64,000 nt of DNA from Phaseolus vulgaris (GCF_000499845.2 NC_023756.2:33750763-33814762); one strand, 5' to 3'. Positions 1-10,614 are shown, numbered from the stretch's first letter. Program-made: numbers and translations. The notes: generated by a model from the sequence alone, not told the origin.

Positions 1-95
1 GGAAATAGATTTAGTCTGCCAAAATTAAATTTGCATTACAAGAAAACAAGCAATTAGCTTCCAAATACTTGTGTGGGCCAACTACAGACGCTAAT
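1..95. other. Left flank of element A; possible CACTA-like remnant
   Basis: No gene is seen. At position 34 the text CATTACAAGAAAAC resembles a CACTA transposon terminus (CACTACAAGAAAA) with one mismatch, followed by GC-rich words such as GACGC. The other side of element A (from 25652) continues with similar GC-rich words (CGTCGG, GACGC, GCGTCGGCC). This fits A having inserted into the subterminal region of a CACTA-type element. I cannot find a matching right terminus, so this stays weak. Confidence 0.25.
91..95. repeat. Target-site duplication CTAAT of element A (left copy)
   Basis: CTAAT lies directly before the TGTAAC terminus at 96. It is repeated directly after the GTTACA terminus at 25652-25656. 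A perfect 5-bp duplication shows that both outer LTRs belong to one insertion event. Confidence 0.9.
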
Positions 96-1392
96 TGTAA
101 CACCCCGAAAAATAACATATAACTATTACAATACAAGTTCTACATATTTCTATACAAGCATAAAGTTTTCAAAACATTCCTAATACATTATTAGGACATA
201 TAGAAATACAAATATTTATAATATAAGTTTCAAAATCAACACCCTAAAGCTCTTCAAATCCTCAAACACCTGTAAGATCATCTGCTCGTGTACGTAGTAC
301 AATCATCGCAGTTCAAACACAGCAAGAAAAGCAAGGGTAAGCTAGTGAAAATAAAATTTTATAATATACACAATTAAATCAAAAGAGAAAACCAAGTTAC
401 ATGATCAATTTCTCAAATTATTCAATCTTCTTCAAATCTCAACAATAAAACAATCACATAGATCTCACATACATTCAGAATATTCAACAAACAACGTCTT
501 CCGGAAGACCCGTATTAAGTAAGTCCTACCAGAGACTAACACCTGATCCAAAGATTACCAGCGAATCCAACAGAAAGGATCAGGGTAAGTTCAATACAAC
601 CCAAGTCGTGCATCTCATATGTCACGGTGTGCATGAACTCCCCCATCAGCTTTTCACCACCTGATATCTTAGTATATGTGACTTAGATCATTAGTGAAGC
701 TCGGAGATCTCTGTTACCACATAGGCATCAATACTTAATACACAGCAAACATCAGTCCATACATTATCCCAAATGTATGAATTCAATTCCATACCATTCC
801 GTCATACAATATCATTCAAAAAATGATCCACAATATTCAAAAGTCTATTTGACATAAAAAAATAACACTTTAATACTAAATCATCAAAACCTAATATTTC
901 CACAAATTTAAATAATATATAAACCCAATATATATAAACACACAACATCCCTGCAAGAGAAATGGAATATTGGGACCACGTCCCTTCCACATCTAGATCT
1001 TTTAGCCTAGGGTTCTATTAAAAATTAAATTTAGCTTCTCTTACCTCAGTTGCTTGCTTTCCAAGCAACTTTTAGAATTTTATTCCCCACAGTCTGTATA
1101 AACTTCAAGATTTACGGGCCTAATGCAAATTATCCAAACATAACAAAAATTCAGTATATAATAGAATAAGTTGAGAGGATTAAACTTCTCAACTGACCCC
1201 ACCAAGATTGATGACTAAACCCTAAGGAAAAAAAGAGAACAAAGGATATTTAGAGTAAAAATGAACTTACTCTGTTTGAAAATCTGATCGGGTAGAAATG
1301 TTCCTTAACTTGCCAGCTACAATGTGGTCCGATCAGATTCAAAAATAGATGAAGATTGGGAGAGAAAATTAAGAGAGAGGGAGAGAAGAGAA

Positions 1393-1429
<37 letters not shown>

Positions 1430-1495
1430 GGAGATAAGGAAGAAAAAATGTGTGCAGGTTCTGTTTCTGTTTTTAGGTTTTTAAATGACGTTACA
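96..1495 (-). repeat. 3' LTR of element A
   Basis: This 1400-bp repeat starts TGTAACACCCC and ends GACGTTACA. It matches 24369-25651 with a few per cent substitutions and several small indels. It keeps about 118 bp (around 1206-1323) that are absent from the other copy. It contains a GA microsatellite. In the minus-strand element it is the downstream LTR. Confidence 0.92.
1397..1426. repeat. (GA)n microsatellite
   Basis: About 15 GA units lie near the inner end of the LTR. The other LTR (near 25570) has only about half as many, so the tract has changed length since insertion. Confidence 0.9.
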
Positions 1496-1530
1496 TTATC
1501 TCCAACTACAAAAATTTTCTTCCTCAAAAA
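1496..1530 (-). promoter_or_regulatory. Probable polypurine tract region of element A
   Basis: On the minus strand, the sequence just upstream of the 3' LTR is purine-rich (GAGGAAGAAAA near 1520-1530 and GTTGGAGATAA touching the LTR). This is where the primer for plus-strand DNA synthesis should lie. The exact tract is not certain. Confidence 0.5.
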
Positions 1531-1564
1531 TGAACTTACCAAGAAAGAGATTAGGGTATGATGC

Positions 1565-3372
1565 TCATATCTCCTCTTCAATTTCCCAAGTGGAGTCTCC
1601 AGATATGAGATCCCACAAAACTTTCACCATGGGAATACTTCTTCCACGAAGTTGTTTCACTTGTGAATCTAAAATTCTTATTGGCTTCACTTCAAATGAG
1701 AGATTTTCTTTCACCTGGATGGAATCAGACTCTAGAATGTGGCTGAGATCAGGTACAAACTTTCTTAGTTGAGATACATGGAAAATATTGTGAATGTTAG
1801 CTAAAGGAGGAGGCAAAGCAATTTCATAAGCCACGGGGCCTATTCTTTTGAGAATTTGATAAGGTCCTATGAACTTAGGAGCCGATTTCTTGGATTTGAG
1901 TGCTCTTCCTACACCAGTGAACGGTGTAACTCTCAAAAAGACATGCTCGCCCGCAGAAAATTCTAAAAGTCTTCTTCTTTGATCTGCATAAGATTTTTGC
2001 CTGCTGAGAGATGTTTTCAATCTTTCCTGAATCATTTTTACTTTCTCATTGGTTTGTTGTATTAATTCTGGTCCAATTAACACACTCTCACCATCCTGAA
2101 ACCAACATAGAGGTATCCTGCAATTTCTTCCGTACAATGCCTCGAAAGGAGCCATTCCTATGCTAGCTTGGTAACTATTATTGTAAGTGAACTCCACCAA
2201 AGGTAGAATTTCATCCCAACTGCCCAAATGATCTAACACACAAGTCCTAAGCAAATCCTCTAAGGACTGGATAGTTCTCTCTGATTGTCCATCAGTCTGA
2301 GGATGACATGCTGAACTAAGTCTGAGTTTAGTCCCTAAGGCTTCTTGAAGTGTTTGCCAGAATCTGGAGGTGAATCTGGGATCTCTATCTGAAACTATGT
2401 TGGAGGGTACACCATGCAATCTGACTATTTCATCTATGTAAATTTGGGCCAATTTTCGCATAGAGATTCTCAAGTCTATAGGTAGAAAGTGTGTCGTCTT
2501 TGTCAGCTTGTCCACTATGACCTAAACAGAGTCATGCTTCCGCAAAGTACGTGGTAAGTGGGTAACAAAATCCATTTAGATACTATCCCACTTCCACACT
2601 GGAATGTCTAACTGAGTTAACATGCCTCCAGGTCGTTGATGTTCAATCTTTGATTTCTGACAAGTCAAGCAAGCAGCTACAAACTTAGCTACATCATTCT
2701 TCATGCCATGCCACCAATAAGACTTCTTGAGATCTTGATACATCTTGGTCATTCCTACATGTAAACTGAGTTTGCTTTTATGACCTTCAGATAATACTGT
2801 TTGTTTTAGTTCATTATCCTCTGGTATGCATATTCTATTTTTGAATCTCAAAATACCATCCACTCTTAAAGAGAAGTCTTTAGCTTTGTCAGTATTTAAT
2901 AAGCCCACAAAGTTCTTCAATTTTGAATCTTCCAACTGCTTTTCCTTCACCTTCTCCAGAAATTCATTAGTTATAACAAATGTATTACAACTAATGCTAT
3001 TTGAAGAAATGGAAACCTCCAAATTCATACTCTTGAAATCTTCAATCAATGCTAGCTCTCTAATCATAAGCGACGACATTTGTATCTTTTTACGACTCAA
3101 CGCATCTGCAACAACATTTGCCTTCCCAGGATGGTATATTAGTTGGAAATCATAGTCCTTTAAAAATTCGGTCCACCTCCTCTGCCTCATATTAAGCTCA
3201 TTTTGATCAAACAAATACCTCAAGCTTTTATGATCTCTAAACACATAAAAACTAACTCCATAAAGAAAATGTCTCCATATTTTTAAAGCAAACACAATTG
3301 CTGCCAATTCTAGATCATGAGTTGGATAGTTTCTTTCATGCACCTTTAACTGACGAGAAGCGTAGGCATAAC
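1565..3372 (-). pseudogene. Element A pol, C-terminal part: RNase H, integrase, chromodomain-like tail
   Basis: The minus-strand reading begins in RNase H ([12 protein letters not shown] upstream, then [10 protein letters not shown] and [13 protein letters not shown]). It continues into the integrase zinc finger ([25 protein letters not shown]) and the integrase core (IVSDRDPRF and HPQTDGQSERT, with core Asp and Glu present). It ends in a chromodomain-like segment (VKVLWDLISGDSTWE) with a stop at 1565. The frame is broken by a frameshift near 3370 and by in-frame stops near 2576 and 2521. The integrase would insert the cDNA copy; the chromodomain tail is thought to guide targeting in this lineage. 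It cannot be made as one protein from this copy. Confidence 0.88.
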
Positions 3373-4865
3373 TTTCTTATTCTGCATCAGAACACAACCC
3401 AAACCTTGATAGGAAGCATCACAGAAAACTTCAAAAAACTGATTGGTATCAGGGATTGTCAATACAGGAGCATTAGTCAACCTTCTTTTCAACTCTTCAA
3501 AGCTTCTCTCACATTGTTCAGTCCATGCAAAAGGATGATCCTTTCTAGTCAATTGGGTTAAAGGAGCCACTATTTTAGAAAAGCCTTCTATAAATCTCCT
3601 GTAATATCCTGCTAACCCGACAAAGCTTCTAATTTCTGCAACTGTTTTAGGACGTTCCCACTGAAGTACAACCTCCACTTTAGAAGGATCTATTGATATT
3701 CCCTGTGCAGAGATGACATGTCCAAAAAATTGTATTTCTGACATCCAGAAGTCACATTTTGAAACTTTAGCATATAACTGTTTTTCTCTCAAAATGTTCA
3801 AGACAGTTCTAAGATGTTATGCATGTTCTTCCCTTGTACGAGAATATATCAAGATGTTATTTATGAACACTACCACAAACTTATCAAGAAAAAGTCTGAA
3901 TATCCGATTCATATAATCCATAAAGATAGCTGGAGCATTGGTCACACCAAATGGCATAACCAGAAATTCATAGTGACTATACCTTGATCTAAAAGCAGTC
4001 TTCTGAACATCTTCCGCTTTCACTAAAATTTGGTGATAACCTGAGCGCAAATCTATCTTAGAAAAGACAACTGGCCCATGCAACTGATCCATTAGGTCAT
4101 AAATTCTAGGAAGAGGATATTTATTCTTGATTGTTAACTTGTTTAATTGTCTATAATCTATGCTTAGACGTGATGAACCATCATTCTTCTTCACTAATAG
4201 CACTGGAGCTCCCCATGGAGAAACACTAGGTCGAATGAATTGCTTCTCCAATAAGTCTTCTAGTTGTTTCTTCAATTCAGCTAACTCTGTTGGTGCCATT
4301 CGGTATGGAGAAATTGACATAGGGCCTGCTCCAGGAATCAAGTCTATTGCAAACTCTATCTCTCTTTTAGGTGGAAGTCCAGGAATCTCATCAGGAAATA
4401 CATCCATAAACTCCTGAACTACAAACATATCTTTTTGTACTTTATCAGTAACTATAGAACAAGCCAAGAGCATAAAACATTTTGCACCTTCTTGTATCTC
4501 TCTCTCAAACTGATGAGCTGAGATAACCTGCATTCCTTCTAATCCAGGGAAAATTAACTTCTTCTGACCACAATCTATAAGGATATGATTAATAGACAAC
4601 CAATCCATTCCCAATATAACCTCCAAATCTTTTAGAGGTATACAAATCATGTCGATCTTGTATCTCTGCCCATCTATAATTACTGGACACTCGACACACA
4701 TGGAAGAAGTTACTATAATCCCGTTTGTTGGTGTAGATACCACCAACTCAAATTCTAATTCTCGGAATGGCAACTTAAGTTTCTTAGCACAGTCAAAAGA
4801 TATAAAAGAATGGGTTGCTCCAGAATCAAACAAAACAGATAGCTGTGTTCCAAGGATAGAACAAA
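3373..4865 (-). pseudogene. Element A pol, N-terminal part: aspartic protease and reverse transcriptase
   Basis: The frame opens with the protease signature [12 protein letters not shown] near 4830, followed by the second protease motif [10 protein letters not shown] follows ([26 protein letters not shown], shown here only to mark the domain start, then [13 protein letters not shown] and [12 protein letters not shown]). The RT catalytic box reads FINNILIYS where the family has F-I-D-D, so both metal-binding aspartates have become asparagine, each explicable by a G-to-A change. An in-frame stop follows near 3817, and a frameshift near 4866 separates this part from gag. RT activity is therefore not expected from this copy. 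Confidence 0.88.
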
Positions 4866-5411
4866 TCCTCTAACAAGGCTATCACACTGTGAAGCTTAAG
4901 CTCCACTAATAACAAAAACTCTGTCAGCAGCTTTGGGTTTTTTATTACTATTTTGTTGTACTTGCTACACTTTGCCAAAATTTGAAGCTCCCAATTGGAC
5001 ACGACAGTCTTTTGTTGCATGACCATACTTGTGGCATCTATCACATGCCACATTTGACACTGAATGAGGGCAAAATATAACAACATGTGACAAACCACAT
5101 CTAAAACATTTGAAACTAGGTGGTGATTGAGAACTGGGTCTTCCGCTGCTATAAGATTGAGGTATGAAATAAGGTTTCTTTCTATCTTCATATTTAGGCA
5201 TGCTTTTAGAAGGTCCTCCCACTTGAGGATTAGCAAGTCTGCTACTATATTTCAAACTCTCCACTACTTTTGCTTTGTCCTCTAGAGCAGGGAAATCTTT
5301 AATGGACATAGGAATCACCACTTCTTTAAGTTCTTGCTTCAACCCAAACTCAAATTTTCTACATCTCCAAGCCTCAGTCATGGTCTGGGTGTAGAATCTA
5401 GCTAGGTGTTT
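4866..5411 (-). pseudogene. Element A gag, C-terminal part with zinc knuckles
   Basis: This is the downstream half of A's gag, cut from its N-terminal half by element B. It carries the conserved tail of the gag domain (KHLARFYTQTMTEAWRCRKF) and a nucleic-acid-binding region rich in Cys and His (CFRCGLSHVVIFC, then CDRCHKYGHATKDC, a canonical CX2CX4HX4C). In-frame stops occur near 4965 and 4890. Gag would form the virus-like particle and bind RNA. The reading resumes on the other side of B at 11419. Confidence 0.85.
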
Positions 5412-5416
5412 GAACC
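5412..5416. repeat. Target-site duplication GAACC of element B (left copy)
   Basis: GAACC precedes the TGTACC terminus at 5417 and is repeated at 11419-11423 directly after the terminus at 11418. It lies inside A's gag codons, so B landed in coding sequence. Confidence 0.92.
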
Positions 5417-6220
5417 TGTACCGCCCTGGTAGTCGGAAGTGATGACGTGGCACCAAGCCACAGAGTAGGCGTGTGGACAAGGCGCCAGAGTTGCAGAAGG
5501 GAAGGAAGTCGGGGGGTTCGTGTAATCGCCAGTTATTAAGTTGGCGTGCTCCGATCTCCAGCATACCAGGCGATCGCCCAGTTGAAGATGAAATCACCAG
5601 ATGGTAAACTCAGGCGACCAAGTGATTGGAGATCGCCAGAACAAGCACATCGCCGAAGATGAAGGTGGTGCAGATTATGAAGGCGGCCGGCGAGACCACA
5701 GGGAAGGTGTACGAGAGCACCCTAACTCACCAATTCCAGTAGAGATCGCGCTCCCAAGTTAGCTATGCACTGGGCAGTACCATGCATAAGTAACTTAGCC
5801 AAAAAGAGAGTCAGAAGCAGCGCCCAAGTCAAGGAGGCTCCAGATAGTGGCACGTGTACGACTGGATGCGAGCCACGTGTCCAGGTCTGTAACTGCCAGG
5901 AGAGAGAAAGTGACCAGGTATATAAGAGTTCTCAACGAACTTTCTGAGGTACGCACGTTCAGATTACACTCTTTACGCTTGCGAGTTATAGAGCTTACTG
6001 TGAGAGGGAATTTGCACGGTTCCTGTTCCTAGTTTCCTCTTAGTATTTGGTGATTCGGTCACTGACTTGGGCGTTGGAGTGCGATCGGCCGCAGCGGCGC
6101 CGCTCTGTTCCTTTGCAGGTTCTTGAGGTGGATCTCGAAGAAGAACGGAGGCTTGAAGCGGTGCACACGTCGATCCTTTGACGAGGCAGTTTCCATCGTT
6201 CTGGTCAACAGGCAAGATCA
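5417..6220 (+). repeat. 5' LTR of element B
   Basis: The LTR is 804 bp, starts TGTACCGCCC and ends GGCAAGATCA, and aligns without gaps to 10615-11418. It contains several ACGTG cores and a TATA box near 5919. The word ATCGCC is repeated many times through it. Confidence 0.95.
5919..5925 (+). promoter_or_regulatory. TATA box of the element B LTR promoter
   Basis: TATATAA lies in the 5' LTR about 300 bp before its end, with CACGTG/ACGTG words upstream (near 5850 and 5874). The same box is at 11117-11123 in the other LTR. This is the usual place for the sense promoter that makes genomic RNA. Confidence 0.6.
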
Positions 6221-6222
6221 TC

Positions 6223-6240
6223 AGGCGCCCACCGTGGGGC
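6223..6240 (+). promoter_or_regulatory. Primer-binding site of element B (tRNA-Lys type)
   Basis: Two bases after the LTR the sequence AGGCGCCCACCGTGGGGC is complementary to the 3' end of plant tRNA-Lys, except at its first base. Element C has the perfect form, TGGCGCCCACCGTGGGGC. The position fixes B's orientation as plus. Confidence 0.8.
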
Positions 6241-6415
6241 CGTGTAAAGTTTGTCGGCGTTTCTCGGCGATCGGAGGCATCAATTAAAGTTAAAGTCCTC
6301 ATCGTCTTTCGGCGATCGGAGGCACCAGTTAAAAGACCTCAACGCCCTCGCGCGTCCTGAGGCGAGTTAAAGACCTCCTCCTCGTCGAGCGAGTGCAGGC
6401 GAGGAAGAGTGAAAA
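6241..6415 (+). other. Short leader of element B and gag-pol deletion junction
   Basis: Similarity to C's leader (GGGGCCGTRTAAA) stops within about 10 bases after the primer site, near 6250. After that the sequence resembles the region that lies downstream of pol in C. The word GGCGATCGGAGGCA occurs twice here, about 50 bp apart. The loss of gag-pol therefore starts almost at the primer site. Confidence 0.65.
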
Positions 6416-6616
6416 GTCCTCAGTGTTTCTGGGGGCGAGAAGATGTAACCCGTGGGGCAATGTAGAGGCACCAGTGAAAAGTCCTCAGTGTTTCTGGGGG
6501 CGAGAAGATGTAACCCCTGGAGCAATGTAGAGGCACCAGTGAAAAGTCCTCAGTGTTTCTGGGGGCGAGAAGATTGAGGAGTGAGAAGATGTAACCCCTG
6601 GGGCAATGTAGAGGCA
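6416..6616 (+). repeat. 65-bp minisatellite in element B, three units
   Basis: Units start at 6416, 6481 and 6546, each opening GTCCTCAGTGTTTCTGGGGG. The third unit has a short insertion. The ORF that can be read through it on the minus strand (6420-6728) simply repeats the unit and is not a gene. Confidence 0.88.
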
Positions 6617-6770
6617 AGTAAAAGACCTTCTCGCCTATGAGCGAGTTCAGGAGAGTTAAAAGACCTTCTCGCCAATGAGCGAGTTCAGGCGAGTTAAAGA
6701 CCTTCTCGCCACGAGCGAGTTCAGGCAAGATAAAATCCTTCTCGTCTCGAACGAGTTCAGGTATGGTGTT
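6617..6770 (+). repeat. Roughly 46-bp repeats with the GAGCGAGTTCAGG core
   Basis: Four imperfect units each hold ACCTTCTCGCC and GAGCGAGTTCAGG. The reverse complement of the same core (CTCGCCT...ACTCGCTC) is tandemly repeated in element C at 16741-17060. Both sit next to the 3' end of the antisense gene, so the repeat block is an ancestral feature of the two families. Confidence 0.82.
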
Positions 6771-7364
6771 AAGGGTGGACGAAGTTTGGAAGGTGGCTAA
6801 GGTAGGTTCGAAGAGAGCGCCTAGCCACCCGACCTTTTGTCCTGAAGTTCAGGAAGGTAGAGGAGGATCCGAAAGGCGCCTCTACCCCCAGATCAAAGAA
6901 CGATGGCCGAGATGAAACCAGAAAGAAGCTGATCGCCAAGAGTCTTTGGCGACCAGGAAAAGTTCAAACAGTGGCGAGAAAGTTAAAAGACCCGTTTTGA
7001 TGAAGCAGATCGGGTGAAGCAGTGTTTAAGCCAGTAGCTGAGTTAAAGTTTGTTGCTTGAGGAATGATTTTACGCTAAGGTTAATTGCCTTAAGATTACG
7101 AGCTGTTAAAGTGATTGTTGTTAGAAGTTGAAGTGGTTCGAAGCAGTTAAGTAAAAGATCGTGCCTACAATTTCGCTAAGTCATTTCTTTGAAGTAAAAC
7201 ACGCAAGGAAAGTTAAAGCAGTTGAAGAAGTCGTAAGAGAAAATACGCAGACTTTTGTCATTAAAGGCAAATATCAGTTCAGAACATATGTACGGGAAGA
7301 CATAAAGTTTATTACAAGTTATGCACAAAAGGAAAGTATAAAGGCAGTAGATGGAGTAAATTGA
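6771..7364 (+). other. Non-coding spacer of element B
   Basis: I see no gene in this stretch between the repeats and the end of the antisense gene. It may hold the 3' UTR and polyadenylation signals of that gene on the minus strand, but I could not pinpoint them. Confidence 0.5.
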
Positions 7365-10016
7365 TCAGTCTTCGGCGGGCACCACTTTTCCATCCACCAC
7401 CTCATTATTCAGAGACACCATGCTGAGATCCAGATCGGGGAACAAGCAGGCGAACTGTTCCCGTGCAGCCTCGAATCCAGCAGCCAGAATTTGGGCGGAA
7501 CTCAGATTAAGATCTTCAATTTGCTTCTTAAGCTCTTCAATCTGAGTCTTGAGTTCTTCAATTTGTTCTTTCATCCCCTTATTCTGCTGCTCCAGCTCTT
7601 CAACTTGCTTCTTAAGTTGTTCGTTGGTTTCTTGAGCCTGGAGAAGGTCTTCAGCAACCTTCTTGGATTCTGCTTGCACCTTGCCCAGTTCAGCAGCAAG
7701 CTCCCCTTTTTTCTTGTTGGCTTCGTCGAGCTCAGCCATGGCGTCATCCCTCGCCTTCTCCACCTTGCCAAGGAAGATCTCCCGGTCGGCTGACCTTTGC
7801 TCCAGTTTCTTCACCTTGACGGCGTCGGTTTTTATGAGAGCCTCCTGGTCAGCCACCCTGACGCGATAAGGCACAATCTTGCTCTCTAGTTCGATTTTTT
7901 CTTGAGCCAGTTGCTGCACCTTATGGCGGAGTTCAGTGGCCTCCTTGCGCGCCATCCTGAGCTCAGTGCTCATTGCGTCCTCTACTCGGGAGTGTTCAAT
8001 CTCCGCGAGTGCCAGATTAAAGGACAACTTCTCCACCTCAACCCTCATGGTGCTGTTTTCAGTTCTAAGGTTGAAGAGGTCATCCTGGAGCTTCCTGGTG
8101 GAGCTCTCCACAGCTCTGGTTATGATGGCGGGGATGTCTTCTGCTATCGTCTTCAGCTTAGCAGATAAAGGCTCCCACATCCTCGTGACCTCAAGAGGGA
8201 GGTTTGCTGCTTGTAGAGGCGCTGGGTGGGCCTGTTGTTGGTTTTCGTCGCCACCTTCTTTAGTTGGTTCTTCAGTAGGCGCTTCTTCTCGTGGTGGCGA
8301 CGTCGGGGACTCGGTGATCAGAATCGGAGAGGTATGGGCAACCTCATCCCCGATTGGAGCAACATCTGCGGCTGAGGCATTTGAAGGAGGGCCCCCTCCA
8401 GCTGATACATATGGCGTGGAAGCGCTCGAAGGGTCCTCCATGAAATTTGGCTCAGGGGCCTCAACCGCAGGTGGCGCAGTTGCCAGTGGAATGGCTTGGA
8501 CAGGTGAGGCAGGAGCTGGTGGAGATGGCAAAGTTGGAGGTGGAGCAGGCGTGGATGGAGGAGTAGAGGTTGGAAGAGGGGGTGGGGCAGGTGGTGAAGA
8601 AGGTGCCACCCTCTTCCTCTTTGTAACAAGGCCATCTTCGGTGACCTCGTCGTCTTCTTCCTCCTCCTCGTGGACTACTTGGGGAGCTTTCGTCTTGGGC
8701 CTTTTGAGGACAAGTTTTTTACGTTGGGCGGCGGGTTGGACATCAGAGGGAGCTGGGCCCTTAGGTGGCGATCGGCCCTGTGCGGCGGCGATCTCCACCA
8801 CCGAATTTGGTACTGTTTGAGAGCCCGTTGCCAACCTGTGGGTTCGGGCGAGCGCCCTCAATTCAGCGAGTTTGCCTTGGCCCAACATATTATCTGCATA
8901 GGGTAAAAATGCATGGGTTAGTTCAGAGAGAAAGTCAATGCACAAGGCAGTATGCAACAGCAAAACAGATAAAGAGTGCAGAAAAATAAAACCAAAGTCT
9001 TGCGCGTAACGCACAAGACGCCCAGAAACAGTTAACAGAAGCAGTATCAAAACAAAGGCTTAAATGTTCTAACCTATTCGAATTTCGAGTTGGTCCTCGA
9101 AGAATTCGAAGCAGATCAGGGTGGTGGTGAGGAAGGTGATGTTGGCACCCGCCACACTCTTCCAAAAGAGGCAGAGATCTCTGTCCAACGCACCCATGCT
9201 ATCAGGACTTCTGGGTCTCCTGAAGTAGCTCTTGGACTCCTTGTTCCCCTTGTTCACCCAGTACAAGGGGAAACCGTCGAGTAGGGAAGCGTCCTTGTCG
9301 TTGGGGCGCACTTGGACGAACTTTCCCTTCCAGTCTTTATAGGATTGCTGGGAGATGGAGAAGATCGACCTCCCAGCAATCCCATTTAAGTTAACCCACA
9401 GGCGGTCTCCTGGGTGCTTGGCTTCAAAGAGAAACAGAAATACATCTACGGATGCGGGCAACCCCAGATGGTCGCACATCACTTGGAACGCTCGCACAAA
9501 CGCCCAGCTGTTGGGATGGAGCTGGGCGGCGGCGATGTTGAGCTCGGTGAGGAGCTCCCTCTCGAAACGAGTAAAGGGAAACTTTAGTTTCACCTTCTTG
9601 AATAGCGTTGTGTAGACGAAGCAGAAGGGCCCGTCATTGCTCGCCTTATCGTCGGCACAAACGGGCAGATCGGGGGGGCAAGGTAGCACTATCATCTTCT
9701 CATCGTGCTCCTTATGAAATGTTTGGTGAGGCTCATCCCCCTTAGTCAATCGCAAAACTGCCCCAGCAGTGTTCACGGAAGACGTTTCCCTCAACAGGGT
9801 CGAGTTGGCCCAGGGATAGAGTTTTTTGAAGTCTGGTGGGGGGACGGGGGCTCCTCCGGTGATAGGTGGAGTCGCCTGGGCCAGGTTGGGGCGGGAAGGT
9901 GCAGGCCTCTCATCCTGGGAAGACGAAGCACCGCGTGCTCGCGGTGGGTTGAGTGCTTGAGAAGAGGGGTTTCGCGATGAAGGAGGAGGATTCGGGGTGA
10001 TCTTTGAGCGAGTCAT
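7365..10016 (-). CDS. Intact spliced antisense gene of element B (823 aa, coiled-coil, gypsy-type transposon domain)
   Basis: Exon 1 runs 10016-9074 and exon 2 runs 8893-7365. The joined length, 2472 nt, is exactly 824 codons including the stop, and the junction is phase 1. The ATG was chosen because it is 8 nt after a conserved 3' splice site and because C has the same start (MTRSK here, MARSK in C). Residues 1-60 are rich in Pro and Ser. Residues about 60-310 form the conserved domain (LFEAKHPGDRLWVNLNG, SYKDWKGKFVQVR), which resembles the plant family called putative gypsy type transposon domain (Pfam Transposase_28), recognised from memory. Exon 2 has basic patches, an acidic run, a Pro-rich stretch and a long coiled coil (about residues 600-790) ending in heptads such as QIEELKKQIEDL. 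It lies antisense to its own element. The function is unknown; extra ORFs of this kind are known in Tat elements. Confidence 0.85.
8894..9073 (-). other. Coding-region intron of the element B antisense gene (180 bp)
   Basis: The donor reads ATAG|GTTAG and the acceptor TATGCAG|AT. Splicing joins the two long open frames without a shift. Element C has an intron of 189 bp at the same codon with the same flanking words (ATAG|GTTTG and TATGCAG|AT). Confidence 0.85.
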
Positions 10017-10024
10017 TCTCGAAG

Positions 10025-10256
10025 CTGCAAAGGAAGAAGAAAAGGAAAAATGATCAGGGTTCGCAGAGGCTGACTCGATCATGGGAGAAGGGTGAAAAAC
10101 GAACGAACGAAGGTTCGTTGCAACGATTGACGAAGCCCTAAGTTACGAGAAAGGAGAAATGGAAAAACAACCCACAACGTATGCACCAGACAGTTACAGG
10201 ATGATGCGAATCGGGTAAAATGCAAGAAAAATCAGCAGAAGAAGGAAAGGAGGTAC
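10025..10256 (-). other. 5'-UTR intron of the element B antisense gene (232 bp)
   Basis: On the minus strand the donor is CATCAAAAG|GTACC and the acceptor is CTTTGCAG|CTTC, with the ATG 8 nt downstream. Element C has CATCAAAAG|GTAAC and TTTTGCAG|CTTC, 237 bp apart, again 8 nt before the ATG. Agreement at both ends in two diverged copies is good evidence for real splicing. Confidence 0.75.
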
Positions 10257-10458
10257 CTTTTGATGATCAGGAAGACGATGAAGGATGCTGGTGATTCAGA
10301 ATGTTGAAGAACGCTGAGAGTTTTTTGCAGGAGAAAGTTAGAGCGTTTGAGAATACGAAGAAAAGTGATGGAACAGTGGAGTGAAAATGGGTTTAAGGGT
10401 TTTTTCGAAATGGGTTTGGGAAGCGCAAACGGTAATTGAAGGTAACCGTTGATGAAGC

Positions 10459-10464
10459 CACGTG
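10459..10464 (-). promoter_or_regulatory. Conserved G-box upstream of the antisense gene in element B
   Basis: CACGTG lies inside a block (CGACACGTGG, then TCATCAACG on the minus strand) that is also found upstream of the antisense gene in C (13062-13067). It is about 200 bp upstream of the 5'-UTR intron donor in both. A promoter function is inferred from this conservation. Confidence 0.5.
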
Positions 10465-10601
10465 TCGAGCGATGGGTGAGGGGTTTGGTGGAGCGTCAGA
10501 GAAGCAGAAAGTACAACCGCTTGGAATTCTGCGTTAGTGCCACGTAGACCGGTGTTGACGTGACTCTTTCAGTCTTTTCGCTGGACAAGTCTTCGCTTAA
10601 G

Positions 10602-10614
10602 ACTGGGGGGCTTG
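10602..10614 (+). promoter_or_regulatory. Polypurine tract of element B
   Basis: ACTGGGGGGCTTG directly precedes the 3' LTR. C has the same string on the minus strand next to its 3' LTR. This is the expected priming site for second-strand DNA synthesis. Confidence 0.8.

Noticed and set aside
1485..1772. A 95-codon plus-strand frame at the end of A
   Set aside because: It lies opposite the integrase C-terminus and crosses the LTR edge; it is a shadow frame.
6420..6728. A minus-strand open frame through the minisatellite of B
   Set aside because: The translation only repeats the 65-bp unit and shows no domain.
6416..6770. CRISPR-like look of short repeats with spacers
   Set aside because: Units are adjacent or imperfect, spacers are not unique, and the context is a plant retrotransposon.
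7936..8820. A 294-codon plus-strand open frame opposite the antisense gene of B
   Set aside because: It is the mirror of exon 2; its composition (runs of Ser, Gly, Val) follows from the Pro/Ala-rich exon on the other strand, and it has no counterpart in C.
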